From positions 59,289,009-59,353,008 of the forward strand of contig OY757939.1 in NCBI GenBank assembly GCA_963585895.1: a DNA stretch of 64,000 nt, written 5' to 3'. The notes beneath the pieces were generated by a model that searched no databases, was not told the origin of the DNA, and was given only the letters and a program-made list of their open reading frames with translations. The DNA comes from Sepioteuthis lessoniana. Lineage: Eukaryota; Mollusca; Cephalopoda; Myopsida; Loliginidae. The number at the start of each line of letters is the position of its first letter. The stretch's first letter is position 1. This document shows positions 44,309-55,264 of this stretch, in pieces. The translations under genes and the position numbers were made by a program.

Positions 44309-44790
44309 CACAACCCAGCACTTGTCCTTGAAAATGACACACACAAACTCCTATGGGACTTTAATATACAAACCGATCACCAAATCTCGGCCAGAAGACC
44401 AGACCTTATAATAATCAACAAAAAAAAAAAGAAGAAAATCTGCAAAATTGTCGACTTTGCTGTCACGGCTGACCACAAAATAAAACTGAAAGAATGTGAA
44501 AAGAGAGATAAGTACCTAGACCTTGCTAGAGAATTGAAAAAACTGTGGAACATGAAGGTGACAATAATACCAATTGTGATTGGTGCTTTTGACACGGTAA
44601 CGAAAGGATTATTAAAGTGCCTGGAGGATTTGGAAGTTGGTGGCCGAGGGGAGACCATCCAAACAACAACATTATTGAAAACGGCCAGAATACTGGGAAG
44701 AGTCCTGGAGACCTGAGGTGACTTGCTGTCACTCAATCTCCAGAGAAAAACCATCAGCTAACACTGATATGAAAAACTCTAAAGGAGTAA
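44307..44790 (+). pseudogene. Dong/R4-like non-LTR retrotransposon, C-terminal endonuclease, copy 1
   Basis: The open frame reads MHNPALVLENDTHKLLWDF, then ISARRPDLIIINKK, KICKIVDFAVTADHKIKL, KYLDLARELKKLWNMKVTII and PIVIGAFDTVTKGLLKCLED, with a stop at 44714. RPD followed about 18 residues later by DFAV matches the active-site layout of the restriction-like endonuclease at the C terminus of R2/R4/Dong-type elements. Reverse transcriptase is absent because of 5' truncation. It ends near an imperfect TAA tail. The frame is intact, so it is fairly young. Confidence 0.8.
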
Positions 44791-44819
44791 ATAATAATAG
44801 TAAACTAGCACAAAAAGAG

Positions 44820-45236
44820 TAAAAGACCAGACAAGACATACGGATCACCTGGTTCCGACCAGAAGACTATACCTTGTGTTAATCAACAAGAAAGAACTTG
44901 CTCTCAAGTGGATTTTGCCGTTCCGACGGACTAGAAAGTAAAAATAAAAGAAACTGAAAAGAGAGACAAATACTTGGACCTTGCCTGAGAACTAAAAAGC
45001 TGTGGGACATGAGTGTTACGGTGATACTAATTATAGTTGGTGCTCTTGGAACGATTTATAGAGGCTTGGAGAAAAATCTGAAAAATTGGAAATCTGAAAA
45101 AGAATTAAGTCTATCCGGTTACAACATTGTTAAGATCGGCTGGAATACTCAGAATAGTCCTTCCCATCTGAGGGTACTTGCTGTCACTTAGACTCCAGCA
45201 AAAGACCACCAGGTAATGCTGGTGTGAGAAACTCAC

Positions 45237-45237
<1 letters not shown>
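44820..45237 (+). pseudogene. Dong/R4-like element, copy 2, degraded
   Basis: Starts in the RPD region (agaccagacaagacatacgg) and carries QVDFAVPTD, VTVILIIVGALGTIYRG and related pieces with frameshifts. It ends in (AAT)n at 45238-45264. Confidence 0.8.
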
Positions 45238-45264
<27 letters not shown>

Positions 45265-45268
<4 letters not shown>

Positions 45269-45677
45269 CGGATCACCTAATCCCAGCCAGAAGACCAGAC
45301 CTTATAATAATCAACAAAAAAAGAGAACTTGCAAAATTGTTGACTTTGCTGTCCTGGCTGACCTCAGAATAAAACTGAAAGAATGTGAAAAGAAGGATAA
45401 GTACCTTGACCTTGCTAGGGAATTGGAAAAACTATGGAACATGCAGGTGACAATTATACCAATTGTAATTGGTGCTTTTGGAACAGTAACTAAAGGATTA
45501 CTAAAGGGACTGGAGGACTTGGAAGTTGGCGGACGAGTGAAGACCATCCAAACTACTACATTATTGAGAACGGCCAGAATACTGAGAAGAGTCCTGGAGG
45601 TTTGAGGAGACTTGCTCTCACTCAAACTCCAGTGAAAAACCATCAGCTAACGCTGATGTGAAAAACTCTAATGAGTA

Positions 45678-45719
<42 letters not shown>
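45265..45719 (+). pseudogene. Dong/R4-like element, copy 3, with (AAT)n tail
   Basis: Starts near the same place as copy 2 (acggatcacctaatccca). It reads SARRPDLIIINKK, then VDFAV with a small frame change, ELEKLWNMQVTIIPIVIGAFG, then a stop. The tail is a pure (AAT)n run at about 45679-45719. Closer to copy 1 than to copy 2 by eye. Confidence 0.8.
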
Positions 45720-45773
45720 TGACCATCAAAATATAAAACATTTAATAAAATAGGTAAAGTATTTGCTAAAGTC

Positions 45774-45777
<4 letters not shown>

Positions 45778-45833
<56 letters not shown>
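45778..45833. repeat. (CT)n microsatellite
   Basis: Pure CT, about 56 bp. Confidence 0.95.
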
Positions 45834-45835
<2 letters not shown>

Positions 45836-45879
45836 ATGAATCTTGGCGTTTCGTATGCATAGAAGGTATATCTACAATT

Positions 45880-46470
45880 CTGGAAATTTTGACAAAGAAA
45901 TGAAAGCAATTTTGAAACACAGTAGCAACGCCAAATCTTAACAAACCAAAATAGATGATAATCCCTCTTGGCGCATTACAATCTTCAAAAAGGGTGGACA
46001 CGTCAAAAATTGTAGAATCCGTCAGGAGAGACCACCCAGCAACACTGTGAGGGTGTGACAACCTGAGGGGATAAATTTTAAGGCAACAAAAACACGATTG
46101 CCCTAAGCAGGCTATTTTATCATTAATATTAACTGGTTGGATAATTTTCAAGATAACCTTCGTATTTTCTGATACCGTGGACCAAAACTGTGTTCAGTTT
46201 ACAACGGTAAATCTAAACCAACCCCGACGACTGTCTCCCAAATGCCTGGTAAGTCCCCTTGGCGTAGCACAGTCTTCCGAAGCATAGTGAATTCTGAGAC
46301 GTATGAGGGGCCAAGACAGGTCAACAAAGGTGCAGAATCCTCGTGGAGAGACCACCCAGTAACATCGTGAACAGGAAAAGATGTACTCTGTCCTCATCAA
46401 CCCAATGACCTCAATAATAATTTTAAAAAAAGCATTCCAGACATTGGCCTCGTGGCACATGATAGATGAA
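45880..46470 (-). repeat. Two related copies of an unnamed dispersed repeat
   Basis: 45880-46125 and 46195-46400 share cttggcg..gca.tacaatcttc, gtcaaaaattgtagaatcc-like and gagagaccacccagcaac segments. The end of the first is similar to the 114-bp unit at 27438. Family unknown. Confidence 0.5.
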
Positions 46471-47070
46471 ACAGAGCCGGGTCTTCCCATTTCTAGGGTA
46501 TTAATGATTATGATATAATGTCAAATTAATTAGTCATTTGGAAGCAAATAGGGAAACTGCGTGCTTAGTATGGTGGGTGAAAGGCGACGAAAGTAATTAC
46601 GATGGATATATAAAAACCTTGTCGTGGATTTCGGTTTAATTTTGATGTAATTATAGGCTTTACAGTAATATTTTCCCCTCCTCTTTTCCTTCATTTTTCC
46701 TTCCATTTATTAGGATCATTGACAGTCATTCCTCTATTTCTTTAATTACTAAATGACCCGAACGATTTGTTGAAAAATGCTTTTTATTTATTTTTGTTTT
46801 GTTTTGTTTTAGCCTTTTTTTTTTTTTGGCGTAATATTTGGATTAAAATAGAACAGTCATAAAACATAAATTACAAAAAAATATTTTTAAAAAATCCTAT
46901 ATATATGTTTAAAAATTAACTAAACAGATAATATCACACAATGTCGAAAGTCAGAAGATGTCAAAGTGAAATGAACAGGTAACACGTTTTAAACAAACCT
47001 CAAAGGAATTTATTGGATGATACGTGTCTGAAATTTGACAAAAAAAAACCCCACACACACCGAAATACTC
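46471..47070. other. No recognised feature
   Basis: AT-rich; poly-T at about 46808-46826. Confidence 0.4.
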
Positions 47071-47301
47071 GGGTTTCAGTTTGGTTTCTTTGTGTAATAG
47101 CATATCAAACTTAGTGGGTTAATCAATGCAATGCCATCCTAGAAGAACAGTGGTGTTTATAAAGCACAGTAGTGGTATCCATAGCTGGAAATAATAAGGG
47201 GATTTATACCTTTAACAAGGTTATCAGTCCAACTAGAGTTCGAACTCGTTCACAAGGACATTGTAGTCCAGTACATTACCCGCTACACCACAGTGTCCCC
47301 G
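47071..47301 (-). repeat. SINE D copy
   Basis: gtttggtttctttgtgtaat tail, ccatagctggaaataataag centre, and inverted head (AGAGTTCGAACTCGTTC, accacagtgtcccc). 47302-47674 holds nothing recognised. Confidence 0.8.
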
Positions 47302-47673
47302 AAATACAAAGCTTGTTAAAAAAAATCAAAACTAAAGTCGTATTAACCAAGACAGAAATGAACAATGAATAAAATATTTCTTTTGACATTAAACCTATTC
47401 CAGCGAGTTTTTCATTGTTCGAAGCATCTATGAAGTTCCAATTTTAACATGATACGCAGCTGCGTCACCTACAAGAACATAGATGTCTTATTTGCTTACC
47501 TCAACAAATTTTTTAGTACACGTTATTAATGTAGCCGAGGAAAAGTTCACAAATTACTATAGAAATAGAATATTGACATATAGTGTCAATGGGTAAAAAT
47601 ATGCCCACTTTTTGCTTCTAGACAAAAAAATTAAATAGTTAATAAGCAAAACATGTATTTAATGACCAACTTC

Positions 47674-47674
<1 letters not shown>

Positions 47675-47722
<48 letters not shown>
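47675..47722. repeat. (CT)n microsatellite
   Basis: Pure CT, about 45 bp. Confidence 0.95.
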
Positions 47723-47726
<4 letters not shown>

Positions 47727-47739
47727 TCTGTCTTGGGTA

Positions 47740-48050
47740 TGAGATTTAACTATGTCTGATGGTGAGGCCATAGTCTTGCATTTTAGATAAAGTGGAAGAC
47801 TCCTTCATTACAATTACTCTCAAGAGAGGTAATACCTACTTCAGTCTCATCTCTGAGTCAAATAAAACTATTTAATCATTTACTATATTTAAAACCATTA
47901 AAACTTTGTGCAAAAATTGATTAATATCAAATAGAATTATTAGTATTAGATTAAAATACTTGAAACCATTTAATAAATAGAATTATTTATGTTAAATAGT
48001 AATATTTGAAATCATTTAACTGTGTGGAAATAAATGAATAATGTTGAAGA
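47740..48050 (+). repeat. Family C, diverged hairpin part and body
   Basis: tctgatggtgaggccatagt, AGAGGTAATACC, then body units AACTGTGTGGAAATAAATG. No tail. Confidence 0.6.
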
Positions 48051-48065
48051 GACAGTTACTAAGGA

Positions 48066-48660
48066 TTATTATTATTATTTAACTATTGAGAGTTTATCAC
48101 ATCAGCATTGGAAGATTGTTTCTCACTGGAAAATGAGTGACAGCAAATCTCCTGAAGTCTCCAGGACTCTTCTTAGTATTCTGGCCGATTTTGATAATGC
48201 TGTAGTTTGAATAGTCTCCACTCCTCCTCTGATTTCCAAGTCCTCCAGTCCCTGTAACAATGCTTTGGTAACTGTACCGAGTGCATCAATTACAATTGGT
48301 ATCACCGTCACTTTCATGTTCCATAGTTTTTCAGTTCTCTATCAAGGTCTAGGTACTCTTTTCGCTTTCTTTCAGGTTTACTCTATAGTCGGCCGGAACG
48401 GCAAAGTCCAATACTTGGTAAGATCTCTTTTTTTTTTCTTTTTTTTTTTCTTTTTTTACTATTACTAGGTCTGGTCATCTGGCCGAGATTAGGTGATTCG
48501 TCTGAATCTCAAAATCCCAGAGAAGTGTGTGTGTCTCATTCTCCAGGACAGATTCTGGGCTGTGCATATGCCATTTGTTCGTTTGGTCAAATTTCATCTT
48601 CTTGCACAGTTCCTAATGGATCACCTTGCCCACCCAGTCGTGTCTAGTTTAATACTCTTT
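48066..48660 (-). pseudogene. Dong/R4-like element, copy 4, inverted, with (AAT)n tail
   Basis: On the minus strand, a segment matching MHNPE and WDF (48500-48600) extends further 5' than copies 2 and 3, reaching KLCKK-like sequence near 48605. MKVTVIPIVIDALGTVTKAL and TIQTTALSKSARILRRVLET follow. The tail is the ttattattattt at 48066-48080 (+ strand). A poly-T block at 48425-48468 is inserted in the RPD linker. Confidence 0.8.
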
Positions 48661-48750
48661 TTGCGCTAACTTTCTGCATTCAGCGGTTGTTATGTTATTG
48701 CTATTCTTTTGAGTATGTCTATTTTTGCTTAGACATAATTAGTCTAATGC

Positions 48751-49060
48751 GTTTGAAAAACCCCTAAAAGAAAGGCATCTTAATATTGCGTTTAAAAGAC
48801 GCCTAAAAGAATTACATCTGAATATTGCGTTTGAAAGACCCCTAAAAAATCATATCTTGATTATGCGTTTGAAAGACGCCGAAAAGTATTACCTCTAAAT
48901 ATTTCGTTTTAAAGACCCTTAAAAGAATCACATCTTAATATTGTGTTTGAAAGACCCTTAACAGAACCGTATCTTACTACTGCATTTGAAAGATCCTCGA
49001 AAGAGCCACATCATAATGTTGTATTTGAAACGCCTCTGGAGTAAGAAAGAAGTTCATGAT
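48751..49060 (+). repeat. Minisatellite: eight diverged units of 39 bp
   Basis: Units start gtttgaaagacccctaaaag and continue with aatcacatcttaatattgc. Starts fall at 48751, 48790, 48829, 48867, 48906, 48945, 48984 and 49023. Spacing stays at 39 (once 38) although the sequence has drifted strongly, so the array is old. Confidence 0.85.
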
Positions 49061-49449
49061 AAATTCTTAAATAGAAAGGTTGAATGCTCCATCTTGCTCT
49101 TACCGATTACCGGTTTAGACCGCAGCGAGTAATGATTAAAAGTCACTAATCAATAAAAAGTCAAATGTGCACGTGTTCACGTAAACAACGAACAAGACCA
49201 AAGATGGAGACACGACGGAGACACCCGAGCGACCAAGACAACAAGACGACTGACTCGAGAAGAGAAGAGGTGAGGAATTGGGAGCAGACCGATCGTCCAA
49301 GCAAGACCCTTAATCATATATTACAAATAACATAGAGAGTTAAACGATCACAGAGTAAAGGTCTCTTAAGGTTATATAGCACATTGTAGATCTCAAAATA
49401 TTGCCTGGAGTCTACATAAAACCCTAAGCAAGGTAAATGAGATTTTCTA
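49061..49449. other. No recognised feature
   Basis: A short AG-rich patch (gagacacgacggagacaccc) at about 49206. No open frame of note. Confidence 0.4.
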
Positions 49450-49790
49450 TTCGCCGTCAAAGTTCACTCTGGCTCGGAGTGGTAACCCCTGATAGGGTCC
49501 TATCTATGGGTCAAATAGAACTAAAATGCGTACTGAACTGCTTGAAGTAGAACTGTTTTTGACATTTAAACTGCGTACTTACGCTAAGCTGAATTGTTTT
49601 TGTATGCTAAACTGATTTGTTTGAAGTAGAACTGTTTTAACATTGACTCTGTGCTTACGCTAAACTGAATTGTTTGAAATAGAACTGTTTTGATATTTAT
49701 CTGATTCTAAAGAAAAACTATACATATTCTAAACTGAATTGTTCAAAATTTAATTCGGCGTTGAATGACCCGAAAAGGGTTGATACGATG
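49450..49790 (+). repeat. Family C, 3' two thirds
   Basis: Starts in the cactctggctcggagtgg hairpin. Four body units (CTGAATTGTTTGAAATAGAAC) follow, then a worn tail and (AACC)n at 49798-49827. T/C and (CT)n(CA)n sequence follows at 49900-49949. Confidence 0.8.
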
Positions 49791-49897
49791 AAAAACAAAA
49801 CAACCAACCAACCAACCAACCAACCAGATGTAACTGTCAGGGATCTGATTTTCTTTCCCTCTGTCGTGCATTTCTTCTCTCAATCTTTCATTTTCTA

Positions 49898-49933
<36 letters not shown>

Positions 49934-49997
49934 ACACACACACACACACACTTAATTGTTCTCTTTGTTTCAATTCTTTTATTTATTTATTTATTTT

Positions 49998-50118
49998 CTA
50001 ATGGCATATCAACCTTTGTGGGTTATTTAATGCCAAATCCATTCTTAAGAAGTATTGAAGTGGTTTTATTTAATCCATAGCAGAGAGGGATAAGCGAGTT
50101 CTTAACTTTCGCAATTTC
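49998..50118 (-). repeat. SINE D tail fragment
   Basis: ctaatggcatatcaaccttt, GGGTTATTTAATGCCAAATCC and a short piece of the centre. Confidence 0.75.
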
Positions 50119-50139
50119 TCAGTTCTTCTCTTTCTCTTT

Positions 50140-50672
50140 CTATAAATTATACTCTCCCTCTCCCTCTCCTTCCCCCTCTCTCTCTCTCTCAATTCTACTG
50201 ACTCCTTTTTCATCTCTTCTCTTGTTTTTAATTCTTCTATATTTTTTCAATTCTTCTCTTTCTATAAGTTATTCTCTCTCTTTCTCTCTTTCCCTCTCTC
50301 TCTCACTCTCTCTCTCTCTCTCTCTCAGTTCTACTTACTTCTTTTTCATCTCTTCTCTTGTTTTTAATTCTTCTATATTTTTTCAATTCTCTTTCTATAA
50401 GTTATTCTCTCTCTTTCCCTCTCTCTCTCTCTCTGTGTCTCTCTCTCTCTCTCAGTTCTACTTACTTCTTTTTCATCTCTTCTCTTGTTTTTAATTCTTC
50501 TATATTTTTTCAATTCTCTTTCTATAAGTTATTCTCTCTCTTTCCCTCTCTCTCTCTCTCTGTGTCTCTCTCTCTCTCTCAGTTCTACTTACTTCTTTTT
50601 CATCTCTTCTCTTGTTTTTAATTCTTCTATATTTTTTCAATTCTTCTCTTTCTATAAGTTATTCTCTCTCTT

Positions 50673-50710
<38 letters not shown>

Positions 50711-50798
50711 CTACTTACTTCTTTTTCATCTCTTCTCTTGTTTTTAATTCTTCTATATTTTTTCAATTCTTCTCTTTCTATAAGTTATTCTCTCTCTT

Positions 50799-50836
<38 letters not shown>

Positions 50837-50924
50837 CTACTTACTTCTTTTTCATCTCTTCTCTTGTTTTTAATTCTTCTATATTTTTTCAATTCTTCTC
50901 TTTCTATAAGTTATTCTCTCTCTT

Positions 50925-50968
<44 letters not shown>

Positions 50969-51082
50969 CTACTTACTTCTTTTTCATCTCTTCTCTTGTT
51001 TTTAATTCTTCTATATTTTTTCAATTCTTCTCTTTCTATAAGTTATTCTCTCTCTTTCCCTCTGTCTCTCTCTGTCTCTGTC

Positions 51083-51122
<40 letters not shown>

Positions 51123-51190
51123 AATTCTACCTTCCTCTTTTTCATCTCCTCTCTTGTTTTTAATTCTTCTGTAATTTTTTTAAATTCTTC
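50140..51190 (+). repeat. Tandem array, about 127-bp unit with an internal (CT)n of changing length
   Basis: The unit is ctcttgtttttaattcttct, a ttttttcaattcttctc stretch, tataagttattctctctc, a (CT)n run and agttctacttacttcttttt. About seven or eight units. Spacing is 136, then 127 for several units, then longer as (CT)n grows to about 45 bp or changes to TCTG. Long open frames over it are artefacts. Confidence 0.95.
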
Positions 51191-51209
51191 TCATTCGCGG
51201 TGTGGTGTT

Positions 51210-51442
51210 GGAGCCCTCATAGCGCAACGGCTAAAGAGCCGGACTGTTATCTTAAAATAAATGAGTTTCAACTCCAACCGTTCTATTAAGGTTCCCTTTC
51301 GAATTAATAACCTCGGCAAAAGTAGGAACTGTCATATCTCCCAAGCCATGAGGAAATAGTTGGCTGTTTTTTCACCAACGATGTCTTTGCCATTGAATAA
51401 CCTAGGAAAGTTGATATGTCAGTGAGCAAAGAAACCAAAATA
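51210..51442 (+). repeat. SINE D, diverged copy
   Basis: gagccctcatagcgcaacgg head, TTTGCCATTGAATAACC and gttgatatgtcagtgagcaa tail. Confidence 0.7.
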
Positions 51443-51537
51443 TTTTCGTTTTTTAATCTTAAATATGAGCTATGAGTTATTTAATGCTAAAAGTTGATTC
51501 ATTAAGAAATGTTTTATTGTAATCATATCTATTTATC

Positions 51538-51935
51538 GGTTTAGTTTGCTTTATCTAACGGCATATCAACACCTAATAGGTTATTTAAAGTCCAAATTTA
51601 ATATATTTTTAAATTTTTGTTTGTAATTATATCTATTTATAGGTTTGGTTTGCTTTATCTAACGGCATATCAACACCTAATAGGTTATTTAAAGTCCAAA
51701 TTTAATATATTTTTAAATTTTTGTTTGTAATTATATCTATTTATAGGTTTGGTTTGCTTTATCTAACGGCATATCAACACCTAATAGGTTATTTAAAGTC
51801 CAAATTTAATATATTTTTAAATTTTTGTTTGTAATTATATCTATTTATAGGTTTGGTTTGCTTTATCTAACGGCATATCAACACCTAATGGGTTATTTAA
51901 TGCCAAAATTAAGTTCATTAAGAAATGTTTCATTG
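51538..51935 (-). repeat. Tandem array, 104-bp unit containing the shared SINE tail domain
   Basis: Four copies start at 51538, 51642, 51746 and 51850 with ggtttggtttgctttatct. Each holds acggcatatcaacacctaat and ggttatttaaagtccaaat, a variant of the C/D tail. The first three full units are almost identical. The last one reverts to the usual tail end (ttaatgccaaaatt). Confidence 0.95.
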
Positions 51936-52104
51936 TATTCCTAATTATGCATATTTTCATTGCTCCATTCAATATTTTATTACAATTTATTTGTTTAGAA
52001 TAATTTTTGAAAGATCGAACTTACAACTTTATATTAATTATTCGGAGAGACTAATTTTTTCACGATTCCATTATGTCATGATACCCTTAAATTAGTTTTG
52101 TGTT

Positions 52105-52282
52105 GTCTAGTACACAAGCCATGTCTGGTACATAGGCCACGTGTGGTTCACAGGCCTCGTTTGGTACAGAGACCTAGTCTTGTACATAGGCCTCCTCTCG
52201 TTCACAGACTTAGTCTAGGATTTGAACTTAAGTTAAAGTGTCCATTTCCTACGATTGTAACCATTACACTACAAACGCCACC
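52105..52282 (+). repeat. Degenerate about 18-21 bp repeat next to a SINE A head remnant
   Basis: About six units like ctggtacataggccacgtgt at 52105-52205. 52213-52282 is an inverted SINE A tRNA head (GTCCATTTCCTACGATTG). Confidence 0.6.
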
Positions 52283-53236
52283 ATATGTATAACCGTATAC
52301 CAAAATACGGATTTAAAAATGTAAATATATTTGCACACAATGCTTAGCGTATAATATCTACCTATCTACGTTAAAATCTACCAATCAGGTTTCTTGCTGT
52401 TCTTCAATGGTTACCCATATAAATACTGAACAAACTCATCGCTGCTTAACTTCGGTGATGTAGCCGTAAATATTTCCAAATAAAATAGTGTACGTCCGAT
52501 TTTTAGATCCGTAACCAGCTTTTTACAAAGAAAGTGTCAGCTGATATTTTCAACGGGAAAAGTTAGGTAATTCTGTCTGGGGCTAAAATGACGTAACAAC
52601 TCTTTGTTTTGTTTTTTGGTGGTGGTGTGAGGGAGGGGATATGAGAAGTCAGCAGAATGGCTTTGGGCAGGAAACTTGATTGCAATCTGCAATACCGACA
52701 TGTCCAACCCCAACGGCTTTTGTTCAGCGACAATTATCGGCCAAGTCACGGGCTTTTTGAATTGTGCGTACCGCTCGACAATGTCACGGTCGTTAAGCCC
52801 AGCCAACAACGGCAACAACTGCTTGTCTCTTCATTATTACCCTTTTTCATTCACTCTTTGTTCCTCAACCGACCCTCCTCCACTTTATACCTCTGCGTCT
52901 CGCTCACTACACAAAACGATTTAATTCCAACTTCTTCCGCTTCTACTCGTCGACCTTCCATTTTAATATCTTTTTCAGACTTCGAATTAAAAACAGCAGG
53001 TGGCCGAGTCTTCATTGTCTTACGCTAGTTCTAAAGATTCATCCAATTATAACATCGTCGATTTTATAAGTATACAAACATGCACATAAAAGGCGCGCTG
53101 AATATAACGCTCATCCCACCAGAGATGGAAAAAGCAACACGAGTTCGAATCCAGATACCCTGTTGGTTGGGCTTAGAATATGCTGACTGCAAGAACCTTA
53201 AAAAGGAAGTCCCTTGAGTATGAAATCTGACTGTAT
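52283..53236. other. Unassigned; balanced-composition block at 52640-52990
   Basis: 52640-52990 has near-even base composition and overlapping open frames on both strands (93 codons minus, 123 and 82 plus). I recognise no domain in any of them. It could be a host exon fragment, an old transposon or chance. Confidence 0.35.
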
Positions 53237-53492
53237 ACTATATTTACCCAACCCCTCCGCTCTGGAAGGATATGACACAAGGTCAATTTTTAAGCGGAGT
53301 TTAACAGGTTTGAAGTCAGAGTTTTCCTTCTCCTAGACTAGTTGCCTTACCAAGGCTGAAGAAATCAGTCTGTTCTACTATTTACCCATAGCTGGAGGGA
53401 GAATAATTGATTCATACCTTTCCCAAGGGTATTAGTGCTATGTGAAATGCAATCAGTCTCGTCCAGGATTTGAACTTGTGTCACCGTGTCCA
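53237..53492 (-). repeat. SINE A, head truncated
   Basis: ccaacccctccgctctggaa tail through the centre to the B box (ggatttgaacttgtgtcacc). It stops before the A box. Confidence 0.85.
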
Positions 53493-53499
53493 ACTGAAT

Positions 53500-53700
53500 A
53501 TGGTAATGAGGTTCCACTTATGAGGGCTCTGGAAAATGTGGAATATCTCTTCATTGCCATTACTTTCCCATCCAGTGATCCTTAGAGGTATTACTTGCTA
53601 GGGTCTCATCTATGAACCAAATAGATCTGTTTAAATAGCATTTCTATTCGATAAGAATACTTTTTGCTATAAAACGGCAAATTATTTGTATTAAGATTAG
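53500..53700 (+). repeat. Family C, diverged fragment
   Basis: gtaatgaggttccacttatg, TTCATTGCCATTACT and the beginning of the body. Confidence 0.55.
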
Positions 53701-53784
53701 TTACTTAAAGCTATAATTGTTTACTAAGGATTATAATTATCTATTTGAAACCAAACGCGTGCAAAAAATAACAATTATTAAATA

Positions 53785-54795
53785 CAGGGTGGAACGATAA
53801 AATTGTCGCCCTAGAAAAGACGACATGATTCCATTTCCGTTTAATGAAAACCGGTTTTCTATTTTTGTTGCAGACCATCTACTAGTTGGCCAGTTGTGAA
53901 CAAATCCCAAGGGCGATAGGAGCCTTCTATCATGTCTGAAAGGGACACAATGTTCAACGAGCGAGATCGATGTGCCGCTGTACAAGTCATGCTCTCTACC
54001 GATCCAAGTTATGACAACAGGACCATTGCTAGCACCCTCAAAATGCAAATCCGGACGGTTCAACGCTAGAGGGCACAGCTCAACACATCGGACGACCCTT
54101 TGGAGGTGGTGGAACGGAAGGACACCGCCAGGAAGACTCGGACCAAGGAGTCCATCGAAAAGGTCCTGGCAATCATTAATGAAACCTCCCCAGCGGGCTA
54201 TTCGGCAGATTGCCAGAGATTTAGGCGTCTCACACATAACTGTAAATGCATGAGTGAAGGAGGACTTGAAGTGTAGGTCCTACAGGCGCTAGACAAGCCA
54301 GATCTTGACTGAGAAGACAAAGAACCTCAGGCTAATCAAGTCCGTCAGGCCCCCTCATCCCCAGAACTGAACCCGCTGGACTACTTCGTTTGGTCATACG
54401 TTGAGAACATCACCAACATGACCTCCCACAACACCAAAGCCAGCCTGATCGCCGCCATCCGCCGAGTATTCGCTGAGCTCTCGCCGGCGCTTATGGAAAA
54501 TGGCATGCTAAGTTCCAGATCCGTATCGAGGCGGTAATTGAGGCTGAACGCGGCTACTTTGAATAGATGTCAGCTCTACTACATAATCAAGTTAGCTGAA
54601 TTGATTTTTTCAATAAAAGTTTTAAAATAAAGCTGTAGCGTCGTTTTCTTTAGGACGACAATTTCATCGTTCCACTCTGTAGATGTCAGCTCTACTACAT
54701 AATCAAGTTAGCTGAACTGATTTTTTCAATAAAAGTTTTAAAATAAAACTGTTGTGTTGTTTTCTTTAGGACGACAATTTTATCGTTCCACCCTG
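53785..54795 (+). mobile_element. Mariner family 2, second copy, with duplicated right end
   Basis: Left end cagggtggaacgataaaatt, TA-flanked. Same N-terminal and C-terminal transposase pieces and same internal junction (aacctcaggctaatcaagtc, then ccgtcaggccccctcatcc) as the copy at 26524. The C-terminal block reads SSPELNPLDYFVWSYVENIT. The last 116 bp, including a terminal repeat, occur twice in tandem (54566-54681 and 54682-54797), so three terminus-like sequences are present. Confidence 0.9.
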
Positions 54796-54959
54796 TAGAA
54801 ATGATTAGACGAAACAATTTAATCATTAGTAGTAAATAAAAGTTAAATCATTGGAAAAGGGGACATAAAATAAATAAGATAAACACATGTTTAGAGAGAA
54901 GAATAAAGAATATTACAGTAAAACAAGTAATATAATGTCGTCAGTATAGCTTTGCTACC

Positions 54960-55100
54960 AACAGTATTTGTCACATGCCCCACCAAAACGGGCGAGTACG
55001 GTACAAGGCCTTTTTAAGGTAGGTCCTGGCTCAGAATCGTCGCTCAGATGCGCTCGGCATTCCTAAAAATGCCTCAGGCCCTATCGACATTCCCCAAGAA
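54960..55100 (-). repeat. Dispersed repeat G, partial
   Basis: caaggcctttttaaggtagg, gcattcctaaaaatgcctca and ggccctatcgacattcccca match 35925-36100. Confidence 0.6.
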
Positions 55101-55262
55101 AGAGATGTCATTGACACGCTCCATGTGGCCTTCCAGAAGTTGTTGGAACGGTACAAGTGCATTGCAGCCGGATGAGATTACTTCGAAGGAACTAGAGTTT
55201 CATGTGTGTACTATCAATAAAAGTGCCCATACGAAAAAAAATCTGGAAACTTATTTAATGAT
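55101..55262 (+). pseudogene. Mariner family 1, last 160 bp
   Basis: Joined directly to repeat G. Holds the VIDTL, FQKLLERY and CIAAG pieces and the right terminus (catacgaaaaaaaatctgga). A short internal deletion removes the QEDF segment. Confidence 0.8.
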
Positions 55263-55264
55263 CC

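Noticed and set aside
44142-44342. Leucine-run protein on the minus strand
   Set aside because: The leucine run is the (TAA)n microsatellite read in reverse.
50222-51174. A 229-codon frame with repeated FLILLYFF segments
   Set aside because: It is the translation of the 127-bp tandem array; each segment is one repeat unit.
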